Origin: Blastococcus sp. PRF04-17
GTDB taxonomy: Bacteria > Actinomycetota > Actinomycetes > Mycobacteriales > Geodermatophilaceae
Direction: 5' to 3'
Assembly (NCBI RefSeq): GCF_023016265.1
Contig: NZ_CP095412.1
Coordinates: 3,782,001-3,846,000, forward strand
Length of the DNA: 64,000 nucleotides
Shown: positions 57,703 to 64,000 of the stretch, piece after piece
Numbering within the stretch: the first letter of the stretch is position 1
Layout of the letters: each line of letters opens with the position of its first letter
The notes under the pieces: model-generated
Told to the model about the DNA's origin: nothing
Seen by the model: only the letters and a program-made list of their open reading frames with translations
Database searches by the model: none
Translations under genes and position numbers: made by a program

Positions 57703-58899
57703 GTGGTCTCCCTGCTCGCACGCGTTCCCCGGCGCGGACGGGACCTCGCGGCGCTGCGGCGCCCGGTGCCGCTGCTCGGCGTCGCCGGAGTGGCCGCCCT
57801 CGCGGTCACTCTCGTCGGCCTGGCCGGGCTCGGTCTGGCTCTCGTCGTCGTCCAGACCCTCGACCCTGCCGGCGGTCTGACCGTCGCCGACTCCGTCGCC
57901 GTGGCCGGCCGGCTGTGGCTGCTGGCCCAGGGCGGGGAGCTGGACGTCGGCTCGGGGCCCATCGTCGTGGCGCCCCTGCTGCTGACGCTCGGCATCGCCT
58001 GGGGGCTGTCGCAGGCCGGCCGGGGGTTCGTGCGGCTCGGCGACGTCGGCTCGTGGCGGCAGGCGCTCCAGGGCGGCGCCGTCCTGGTCGGGGTGCACGT
58101 GGTGATCGGGGTCCTGCTGGGCGTCGTGGTGGACAGCCCCTCCGCACAGGTCGGCCTGCTCCGGACCGCCGCCGGGGCCGCCGTCCTCGGAGTCGTCGCC
58201 GTCGGCTGGGGCGTCGGCCGGGAGTCCGGCCTGCTGGACGACGTCCTCGACGAGCTGCCCGGCGGCGTCCGGCCGATGCTGCGCGGCGTGCTCGCCGGGT
58301 TGCTCACCGCGTTGGCTGCCTGCGCCGTCGTCGTGGCCATCGCCCTCGCCTCCGACGCGAGCGGCTACGCGGCGCTCTCGCGTTCGCTGGGCGGTGCCGC
58401 CGCCGGAGCGCTCGGCCTCCTGGGGCTCGGCGTGCTGCTGCTGCCGAACGCGGCCGCTGCGGTGCTGGGGCTGGCCGCCGGGCCCGGGTTCTTCGTCGGC
58501 ACCGGCACGCTCGTGTCGGTGCACGGGGTGACGCTCGGCGCCGTCCCCGCGCTGCCGATGCTCGCCGCGCTGCCCGACACCCAGGCGGTGCCGCTGATCG
58601 CCTTCGTCTCGCAGGTGATCCCGGGGATCGCGGGCCTGGTCGCCGGGGCCACCGTGGGCCGGCACCTCGGCGGCCGGGACGGCGGATCGGTGGTGGCCGG
58701 CCTGGTCGGGCTGCTCTCCGGCGTCCTCCTCGGGCTGGCGAGCGGACTGGTGGTCTGGATCGCCGGCGGCTCGCTGGGCGACGGCAACCTGTCGCTGGTC
58801 GGCGCTCCGGTGCTGGCCACCGCCGGCGCCGTCGCGGCGCAGAGCGGGATCACCGCGGCGGTCGCCGCCGCCGTCGCGCGCTGGCGGTCGCAGAGCTGA
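57703..58899 (+). CDS. perM: PerM-like integral membrane protein (DUF6350)
   Basis: The 398-residue product from GTG 57703 is almost entirely membrane spans (about ten), with Gly/Ala/Leu/Val-rich helices and short loops. It matches the actinobacterial DUF6350 family by position and composition. Mycobacterial PerM (Rv0955) stabilises the divisome under stress; equivalence is inferred from synteny between sucCD and purN. A GTG at 57661 would lengthen the N-terminus by 14 residues. Confidence 0.83.
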   Translation: MVSLLARVPRRGRDLAALRRPVPLLGVAGVAALAVTLVGLAGLGLALVVVQTLDPAGGLTVADSVAVAGRLWLLAQGGELDVGSGPIVVAPLLLTLGIAWGLSQAGRGFVRLGDVGSWRQALQGGAVLVGVHVVIGVLLGVVVDSPSAQVGLLRTAAGAAVLGVVAVGWGVGRESGLLDDVLDELPGGVRPMLRGVLAGLLTALAACAVVVAIALASDASGYAALSRSLGGAAAGALGLLGLGVLLLPNAAAAVLGLAAGPGFFVGTGTLVSVHGVTLGAVPALPMLAALPDTQAVPLIAFVSQVIPGIAGLVAGATVGRHLGGRDGGSVVAGLVGLLSGVLLGLASGLVVWIAGGSLGDGNLSLVGAPVLATAGAVAAQSGITAAVAAAVARWRSQS

Positions 58900-58910
58900 A
58901 GCGTGGCCCT

Positions 58911-58918
58911 TATAGGGT
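58911..58918 (+). promoter_or_regulatory. Probable -10 element of purN
   Basis: TATAGGGT (58911-58918) ends 6 nt before the purN GTG and starts 12 nt after the perM stop. It is the best -10 match in the window and predicts a leaderless purN-purH transcript. Confidence 0.55.
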
Positions 58919-58924
58919 CCCTGC

Positions 58925-59536
58925 GTGCCTGCCGCGCTACCCACTTCGCGGGCGCGGATCGTCGTCCTCCTGTCGGGGACCGGCTCGCTGTGCGCCGCGC
59001 TGCTGGAGGCCACGGACGACCCGGCCTACCCGGCCGAGGTCGTCGCCGTCGGCAGCGACCGGCGCGCCGAGGGCCTCCAGCACGCCACCCGCCGCGGGCT
59101 GCCGACCTTCGTGTGCGCCGTGGGGGACCACCCCGACCGCGCGGCCTGGGACCGGCGGCTGGCGGCCGACATCGCCGAGTACGACCCCGATCTGGTGGTC
59201 TCCGCGGGGTTCATGAAGATCGTCGGCCCCGCGGTGCTGGGCGCATTCGGTGGCCGGCTGATCAACACCCATCCGGCGCTGCTGCCGGCGTTCCCCGGGG
59301 CCCACGCCGTGCGGGACGCCCTCGCCGCGGGCGTGCCGGTCACCGGGGCGACGGTGCACGTGGTCGACGCCGGTGTCGACACCGGCCCCGTGCTGTCCCA
59401 GCGCGAGGTCGCCGTCGCGCCCGGGGACGACGAGGCGAGCCTGCACGAGCGGATCAAGGAAGTGGAGCGCGAGCTCCTGGTGGAGACGGTGGCGCGACTC
59501 GTCCCCGCCGTCACGAGTAGGGAGAGCCCTCGATGA
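58925..59536 (+). CDS. purN: Phosphoribosylglycinamide formyltransferase PurN
   Basis: PurN transfers a formyl group from 10-formyl-THF to GAR in purine synthesis. The 203-residue product has [20 protein letters not shown], the catalytic [20 protein letters not shown] (Asn and His), and [20 protein letters not shown] with the catalytic Asp. Start is GTG 58925, just after a -10, with no ribosome-site need. It overlaps purH by ATGA, giving a two-gene purine operon. Confidence 0.96.
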   Translation: MPAALPTSRARIVVLLSGTGSLCAALLEATDDPAYPAEVVAVGSDRRAEGLQHATRRGLPTFVCAVGDHPDRAAWDRRLAADIAEYDPDLVVSAGFMKIVGPAVLGAFGGRLINTHPALLPAFPGAHAVRDALAAGVPVTGATVHVVDAGVDTGPVLSQREVAVAPGDDEASLHERIKEVERELLVETVARLVPAVTSRESPR

Positions 59537-61086
59537 GCGACCGCACCGCGATCCGCCGCGCACTGCTCGGCGTGTACGACAAGACCGGCGTCGAGGAACT
59601 GGCCGCGGGGCTGGCCGCGGCCGGCGTCGAGCTGGTGAGCACCGGCGCGACGGCCCGGCGCATCGCCGAGGCGGGCATCCCGGTGACCCCCGTCGAGCAG
59701 GTGACCGGCTTCCCCGAGTGCCTCGACGGCCGGGTCAAGACGCTGCACCCGTCGGTGCACGCGGGGATCCTCGCCGACCGCCGCAAACCCGAGCACGTGG
59801 CGCAGCTCGACGAATTGGGCATCGCCCCGTTCGACCTCGTGGTCGTCAACCTCTACCCGTTCACCGAGACCGTCGCCTCGGGTGCCAGCCCGGACGAATG
59901 CGTCGAGCAGATCGACATCGGCGGGCCGGCGATGGTCCGCGCGGCGGCCAAGAACCACCCGTCGGTCGCCGTGGTCGTCGACCCCGGCCGGTACCGCGAC
60001 GTCCTCGCCGCCGTGGCCGAGGGCGGGTTCACCCTGGCCCAGCGCCAGGCGCTGGCCGCCGCGGCGTTCCGGCACACCGCGACCTACGACATCGCCGTGG
60101 CCTCGTGGCTGGGCAACGTGGTCGCGCCGGACGACGAGGGCAGCGGCTTCCCGGGCTGGGTCGGCGCGACCTGGGACCGTGCCGACGTGCTGCGCTACGG
60201 CGAGAACCCGCACCAGCGGGCGGCGCTCTACCGCAGCTGGGAGCCTGGGCTGGCGCACGCGGAGCAGCTGCACGGCAAGGAGATGTCGTACAACAACTAC
60301 GTCGACACCGACGCCGCCTGGCGGGCCGCCCACGACCACGACGACCCGTGCGTGGCGATCATCAAGCACGCCAATCCGTGCGGCATCGCCGTCGGCCCGG
60401 ACATCGCGTCGGCCCACCGCAAGGCGCACGCCTGCGACCCGATCTCGGCGTTCGGCGGCGTCATCGCGGCCAACCGGGAGATCGATCTGACCATGGCCGA
60501 GCAGGTCTCGGAGGTCTTCACCGAGGTCGTCGTGGCGCCGTCCTTCACCGATGACGCGCTACGGGTGCTGACCGCGAAGAAGAACATCCGCCTGCTGCGG
60601 TTGCCGCACGTGCCCGGCCCGGGTGCCGAGATGCGGCCGATCAGCGGCGGCCTGCTGCTGCAGGTCCGGGACAGCCTGGACGCCCCCGGTGACGACCCCA
60701 CCTCGTGGACGCTGGCGGCCGGGGAGCCGCTGGACGCCGCCGGGCTGGACGACCTGGTCTTCGCCTGGCGCGCGGTGCGCGCGGTGAAGAGCAACGCGAT
60801 CCTGCTGGCGCACGACCGCGCCACCGTCGGGGTGGGCATGGGCCAGGTCAACCGGGTGGACGCCGCCCGGCTCGCCGTCACGCGGGCGGGGGAGAGGGCC
60901 GCCGGGTCGGTCGCGGCGTCCGACGCGTTCTTCCCGTTCGCCGACGGGCTGCAGGTGCTGCTGGAGGCCGGCGTGCGGGCCGTCGTCCAGCCGGGTGGTT
61001 CGGTGCGCGACGAGGAGGTCGTGGCCGCCGCGGCGGCGGCCGGCGTCCCCCTGTACCTCACCGGCACCCGCCACTTCGCGCACTGA
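59533..61086 (+). CDS. purH: Bifunctional AICAR transformylase / IMP cyclohydrolase PurH
   Basis: PurH performs the last two steps to IMP. The 517-residue product has the cyclohydrolase domain first ([60 protein letters not shown]). The transformylase domain follows ([35 protein letters not shown], and [15 protein letters not shown] with catalytic Lys-His). The C-terminal [20 protein letters not shown] and TRHFAH end is invariant. Its stop overlaps the next start (TGATG) at a dispersed repeat. Confidence 0.97.
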   Translation: MSDRTAIRRALLGVYDKTGVEELAAGLAAAGVELVSTGATARRIAEAGIPVTPVEQVTGFPECLDGRVKTLHPSVHAGILADRRKPEHVAQLDELGIAPFDLVVVNLYPFTETVASGASPDECVEQIDIGGPAMVRAAAKNHPSVAVVVDPGRYRDVLAAVAEGGFTLAQRQALAAAAFRHTATYDIAVASWLGNVVAPDDEGSGFPGWVGATWDRADVLRYGENPHQRAALYRSWEPGLAHAEQLHGKEMSYNNYVDTDAAWRAAHDHDDPCVAIIKHANPCGIAVGPDIASAHRKAHACDPISAFGGVIAANREIDLTMAEQVSEVFTEVVVAPSFTDDALRVLTAKKNIRLLRLPHVPGPGAEMRPISGGLLLQVRDSLDAPGDDPTSWTLAAGEPLDAAGLDDLVFAWRAVRAVKSNAILLAHDRATVGVGMGQVNRVDAARLAVTRAGERAAGSVAASDAFFPFADGLQVLLEAGVRAVVQPGGSVRDEEVVAAAAAAGVPLYLTGTRHFAH

Positions 61087-61754
61087 TGAGGCCCCGTCCA
61101 GGGTCCCGCCCTGAGCGTGCGAAGGGTGGTGGGGACGGGGTCCTTTCTCCGCCGGAGCCGGGGACCGAGGTCGAAGGGGAGGACCTCGCGCGGGTCGACT
61201 GGTGGGGTGCGGAGCTGGACGGCGTGACGTTCACCCGCTGCCGCTTCGACGACGCCTCGCTCGAGGAGCTGGTCACCCGCCGCTGCGTCTTCGAGTCGTG
61301 CGTGCTGACCGGGGTGCGGCTGAGTGGTTCCAAGCACCACGGCTCGGCGTTCCTGTCCTGCCGGTTCGACCGGGCCAAGCTGCTCGACGCCGTCTGGGAC
61401 GGCTGCAAGCTGACCGGGTCGCAGTTCCCCGGCGCGCAGCTGCGTCCGATGACCTCGATCGACAGCGACTGGTCGTGGACCGCGCTCCGCGGCGCCGATC
61501 TGTCCGGCCTCGACCTGTCGGGCCAGCGCTTCCGGGAGGCCGACCTGACCGACGCCGACCTGCGCGAGTGCGACCTGACCGGCGCCGACCTCGACCGGGC
61601 GCGGCTGCAGTCGACGAAGCTGCGCGGAGCCGATCTGCGCGGGGCGTCGATGGACGAGGTCAACTGGCGGGCGTTCGAACTGACCGGGGTGCGCCTCGAC
61701 CTGGTGCAGTCGGTGCAGTTCGCCCGCGCCCACGGCGCCCTCGTCGCGGACTAG
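61086..61754 (+). CDS. Pentapeptide-repeat protein
   Basis: The 222-residue product is built from A(D/N)Lxx-type repeats: FDDASLEELVTRRCVFESCV, LRGADLSGLDLSGQRFREAD, LTDADLRECDLTGADLDRAR, LQSTKLRGADLRGASMDEVN. These form a right-handed quadrilateral beta-helix. Some such proteins mimic DNA and protect gyrase from quinolones, but this one is not assigned. The only in-frame ATG, 61086, overlaps the purH stop. Residues 2-20 are encoded by a dispersed repeat, so the N-terminus looks acquired. The stop shares a CTAG with the convergent gene. Confidence 0.85.
   Translation: MRPRPGSRPERAKGGGDGVLSPPEPGTEVEGEDLARVDWWGAELDGVTFTRCRFDDASLEELVTRRCVFESCVLTGVRLSGSKHHGSAFLSCRFDRAKLLDAVWDGCKLTGSQFPGAQLRPMTSIDSDWSWTALRGADLSGLDLSGQRFREADLTDADLRECDLTGADLDRARLQSTKLRGADLRGASMDEVNWRAFELTGVRLDLVQSVQFARAHGALVAD
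61090..61145 (-). repeat. Dispersed hairpin repeat, copy 7 (5' end of pentapeptide gene)
   Basis: Read on the minus strand, outer arms GGACCCCGTCC and GGACGGGGCC pair with one bulged A, and inner arms ACCCTT/AGGGCG pair partly. Loop core is TTCGCACGCTCA. It lies inside the N-terminal coding part of the pentapeptide gene. Confidence 0.9.
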
Positions 61755-62284
61755 CGCGGGTACCGCGGGCCGGTGAACATCGCCTTGAGCGAACCGAGCA
61801 GACCCAGGACCGGCACCGCCACGGCGAACCAGAAGCCGAGGTCGTAGGTGGCGAGGTCCCATCCGTCGTCGGCCAGCGGCACGAGGATGCCCACGCCCGC
61901 GGCGACGCTGACGACGAGCCCGAGGACGCCGAGGGTGCGGTGCGTTTTCGCGGGCAGCCACATGAGGATCCCCAGGACGAGCAGCAGCCCGCCCCCGAAG
62001 ATCACCGTCATCGGCTGCCACAGGCCCTCGTCGTAGATGTCCTGCGGGGTCTCGAAGCCGGCCCGCACGAGGTCCAGCCCGGAGATGTCGGCGGCGGCCA
62101 GCCAGCTGAGCGGCAGGCTGATCGCCGCGGCGATCCCGGCGAGGATCAGCAGCAGCCCGCCGAGGCTGTCGGGGCCGCGGAAGGCCACCGGCCGGTCCGA
62201 GTAGGGCGGGGTGGTGTGGTCGGGCTGACCCGTCGCGGTGCCGCTGTACGCGGTCGCCCCGGTGGGCTGGGTGTGCTCGCTCAT
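61751..62284 (-). CDS. Four-span membrane protein of unknown function
   Basis: The 177-residue product has a soluble N-terminus (MSEHTQPTGATAYSGTATGQ) and four predicted membrane spans: GGLLLILAGIAAAISLPLSW, MTVIFGGGLLLVLGILMWL, TLGVLGLVVSVAAGVGILV and FWFAVAVPVLGLLGSL, with acidic loops. No family is recognised with certainty. It converges with the pentapeptide gene; both stop codons are read from the same CTAG at 61751-61754. Confidence 0.75.
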   Translation of the reverse strand: MSEHTQPTGATAYSGTATGQPDHTTPPYSDRPVAFRGPDSLGGLLLILAGIAAAISLPLSWLAAADISGLDLVRAGFETPQDIYDEGLWQPMTVIFGGGLLLVLGILMWLPAKTHRTLGVLGLVVSVAAGVGILVPLADDGWDLATYDLGFWFAVAVPVLGLLGSLKAMFTGPRYPR

Positions 62285-62372
62285 CTGCGCGCCTCCGGCA
62301 TCGGTGTTCCGGTACCGGCGAGCCTAGGGCCGCGCGGACGGTGGCGGGACGGTCTCGGGCACACTGTCGGTC

Positions 62373-63242
62373 GTGCCAGCGACGATCCTCGACGGCAAGG
62401 CGACGGCGGCGGCGATCCGCGGCGAGCTCACCGAGCGGGTGACCGCCCTGGCCGGGGCCGGTCACCGGCCGGGTCTGGGCACGCTGCTCGTCGGCGACGA
62501 CCCGGGCAGCCGCTGGTACGTCAACGCCAAGCACTCCGACTGCGCCCAGGTCGGCATCGCCAGCATCCAGCGCGAGCTGCCGGCGACGGCCACGCTGCAG
62601 GACGTCCTGGCGGTGGTCGACGAGCTCAACGACGACCCGGCCTGCACCGGGTACATCGTCCAGCTCCCCCTGCCGAAGGGCATCGACGAGAGCGCGGTCC
62701 TCGAGGCGATGGACCCGGCCAAGGACGCCGACGGGCTGCACCCGGTCAACCTGGGCCGGCTGGTGCTGGGCGTGCCCGGGCCGCTGCCGTGCACCCCGGT
62801 CGGCATCGTGGAGCTGCTGCGCCGCTACGACGTGCCGATCGCCGGCGCGGAGGTCGTGGTCGTCGGCCGCGGCATCACCGTCGGCCGTCCGCTCGGCCTG
62901 CTGCTGACCCGCCGCACCGAGAACGCGACCGTGACGCTGTGCCACACGGGAACCCGGGACCTGGCCGGGCACCTCCGCGACGCCGACGTCGTCGTCGCCG
63001 CGGCCGGCGTCCCGGGTCTGGTCACCGCCGACCTCGTCAAGCCCGGGGCCGCGGTCCTGGACGTGGGCGTCAGCCGGGTCGACGGGAAGATCGCCGGGGA
63101 CGTCGCCCTCGACGTGGTGGACGTCGCCGGTTTCGTGGCGCCGAACCCGGGCGGGGTGGGTCCGATGACGCGGGCCATGCTGCTGCGCAACGTCGTCCTC
63201 GCCGCCGAGCAGGCCGCGGCGCTCGAGGCGCTCTCCGCCTGA
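62373..63242 (+). CDS. folD: Bifunctional methylenetetrahydrofolate dehydrogenase / cyclohydrolase FolD
   Basis: FolD interconverts methylene-, methenyl- and 10-formyl-THF and so supplies PurN and PurH. The 289-residue product has [20 protein letters not shown] (catalytic Tyr-x-x-x-Lys), [32 protein letters not shown], and the NADP site [20 protein letters not shown], ending [23 protein letters not shown] 62373 follows CACACT by 7 nt, a weak leaderless-type -10. A DUF3017 gene follows 2 nt later. Confidence 0.97.
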   Translation: MPATILDGKATAAAIRGELTERVTALAGAGHRPGLGTLLVGDDPGSRWYVNAKHSDCAQVGIASIQRELPATATLQDVLAVVDELNDDPACTGYIVQLPLPKGIDESAVLEAMDPAKDADGLHPVNLGRLVLGVPGPLPCTPVGIVELLRRYDVPIAGAEVVVVGRGITVGRPLGLLLTRRTENATVTLCHTGTRDLAGHLRDADVVVAAAGVPGLVTADLVKPGAAVLDVGVSRVDGKIAGDVALDVVDVAGFVAPNPGGVGPMTRAMLLRNVVLAAEQAAALEALSA

Positions 63243-63244
63243 GC

Positions 63245-63544
63245 ATGACGCGGCCACCGCTCTACATCCGCCGTCCCTTCCTGGCCGGGCTCATCCGCCA
63301 GCTGCCGCTGCTCGCGGTGCTGGTGGCAGTCGCCGTCGGCCTGCTGCTGGTCACCGTGGAGCGCTGGCGGCTCGGCCTGGTGGTCATGGGCCTCGCGCTG
63401 GTCGGCGGGGCCGTGCTGCGCCTGCTGCTGCCGGTGCGGCGGGTCGGCTTCCTCGCCGTCCGCAGCCGGCCGACCGACGTCGTCCTGCTGGCCGGCACGG
63501 GAGTCGCGCTGACGGTCATCGCGCTGGCCATCCCGGGCGGCTGA
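63245..63544 (+). CDS. DUF3017 small membrane protein
   Basis: The 99-residue product starts MTRPPLYIRRPFLAGLIRQL and has three predicted spans: PLLAVLVAVAVGLLLVTV, LGLVVMGLALVGGAVLRLLL, VVLLAGTGVALTVIALAI, separated by basic loops. This length, span pattern and position directly after folD match the actinobacterial DUF3017 family. Function is unknown. It starts 2 nt after the folD stop, so it is co-translated. Confidence 0.85.
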   Translation: MTRPPLYIRRPFLAGLIRQLPLLAVLVAVAVGLLLVTVERWRLGLVVMGLALVGGAVLRLLLPVRRVGFLAVRSRPTDVVLLAGTGVALTVIALAIPGG

Positions 63545-63558
63545 GGTCATGTTCCCCA

Positions 63559-63592
63559 CCGGAGGTGTGATGGGGGACCCGGCCACCTCCGG
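63559..63592 (+). terminator. Hairpin after the DUF3017 gene
   Basis: CCGGAGGTG (63559-63567) and CACCTCCGG (63584-63592) form a 9-bp stem 15 nt after the stop codon, before mdh. Confidence 0.5.
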
Positions 63593-63645
63593 CGGGCTGT
63601 CCCCCGGCCGGGCGGGTCCGGGCGGCCAGCGATAGGTTGCTGGCC

Positions 63646-64000
63646 ATGGCAGAGAAGTCCAGGAACGGCAAGGTCACCGTCGTCGGTGCCGGTTTCTACG
63701 GCTCCACCACTGCGCTGCGGCTCGCGGAGTACGACATCTTCGAGACCGTCGTCCTCACCGACATCGTCGAGGGCAAGCCCGAGGGCCTGGCCCTGGACAT
63801 GAACCAGTCGCGGCCCATCGAGGGGTTCGAGACCAAGGTCGTCGGCGTCGGGGGCGGCTCCTACGAGGGCACCGAGAACTCCGACGTCGTCGTCATCACC
63901 GCCGGCCTCCCGCGCAAGCCGGGCATGAGCCGCATGGACCTCATCGAGACCAACGCGAAGATCGTGCGGTCGGTCGCCGAGAACATCGCGCAGACCTCGC
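63646..64000 (+). CDS. mdh: Malate dehydrogenase (LDH-like), N-terminal part, runs off window
   Basis: The enzyme interconverts malate and oxaloacetate in the TCA cycle. The 118 visible residues from ATG 63646 have the NAD Rossmann loop VTVVGAGFYGSTTALRLAEY, TDIVEGKPEGLALDMNQSRP, and VVVITAGLPRKPGMSRMDLI with the first substrate-binding Arg region. The rest lies beyond base 64000. TAGGTT lies 7 nt before the ATG, so the start may be leaderless. LDH-like Mdh (rather than the long type) is inferred from this N-terminus. Confidence 0.92.
   Translation, partial: MAEKSRNGKVTVVGAGFYGSTTALRLAEYDIFETVVLTDIVEGKPEGLALDMNQSRPIEGFETKVVGVGGGSYEGTENSDVVVITAGLPRKPGMSRMDLIETNAKIVRSVAENIAQTS

Overview
This is a very GC-rich (low-70s percent by eye) actinobacterial chromosome segment. 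Gene order and protein style suggest the Geodermatophilaceae (Blastococcus, Geodermatophilus or Modestobacter-like), but the family assignment is inference. Much of the order matches the conserved actinobacterial core known from Mycobacterium and Streptomyces: map-infA-rpmJ-rpsM-rpsK-rpsD-rpoA-rplQ-truA; rplM-rpsI-glmM-glmS-acpS-nnrD-alr-tsaE-tsaB-rimI-tsaD-groES-groEL-whiB3/whiD-bldM-guaB-guaB3-guaA; chorismate mutase-pcrA-M23 peptidase-sucCD-perM-purN-purH; and folD-DUF3017-mdh. No rRNA, tRNA, CRISPR array or prophage was seen.

Layout. 1-5.6 kb: end of the ribosomal protein/RNA polymerase alpha operon. 5.6-10.3 kb: a lipoprotein and a molybdenum-cofactor cluster (mobA, fdhD, mog, moaC, moeA). 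10.4-15.4 kb: carbonic anhydrase, rplM-rpsI and amino-sugar synthesis (glmM, glmS). 15.4-27.7 kb: acpS, NAD(P)HX repair, alanine racemase, the t6A tRNA-modification genes, and groES-groEL under a CIRCE operator. 27.9-34.6 kb: WhiB and BldM-like developmental regulators and the GMP branch (guaB, guaB3, guaA). 34.6-38.8 kb: a PspC-type envelope-stress module with a two-component system. 38.8-39.9 kb: a complete IS481-family insertion sequence with its target duplication. 39.9-42.4 kb: an ECF41 (SigJ-like) sigma factor operon with its signature promoter. 42.5-45.7 kb: an accessory patch of secreted enzymes carrying bulb-lectin modules. 45.7-64 kb: chorismate mutase with a Phe/Tyr leader-peptide attenuator, pcrA, cell-wall peptidase, lipase, succinyl-CoA synthetase, purine genes, folD and the start of mdh.

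Three signals stand out beyond the gene list. (1) Seven copies of a roughly 57-bp intergenic hairpin repeat show compensatory changes in both stems around a conserved loop. (2) Chorismate mutase is preceded by a 20-residue reading frame containing Phe-Phe-Tyr and then a terminator-like hairpin. (3) The insertion sequence landed exactly on a CTAG shared by two convergent stop codons, and its transposase borrows its own stop codon from the target. Separately, seven genes, several of them essential (rpoA, acpS, alr, pcrA and others), are broken by single-base indels in G/C-rich runs. This looks more like sequence error than biology, so coding calls near such runs should be read with that in mind.
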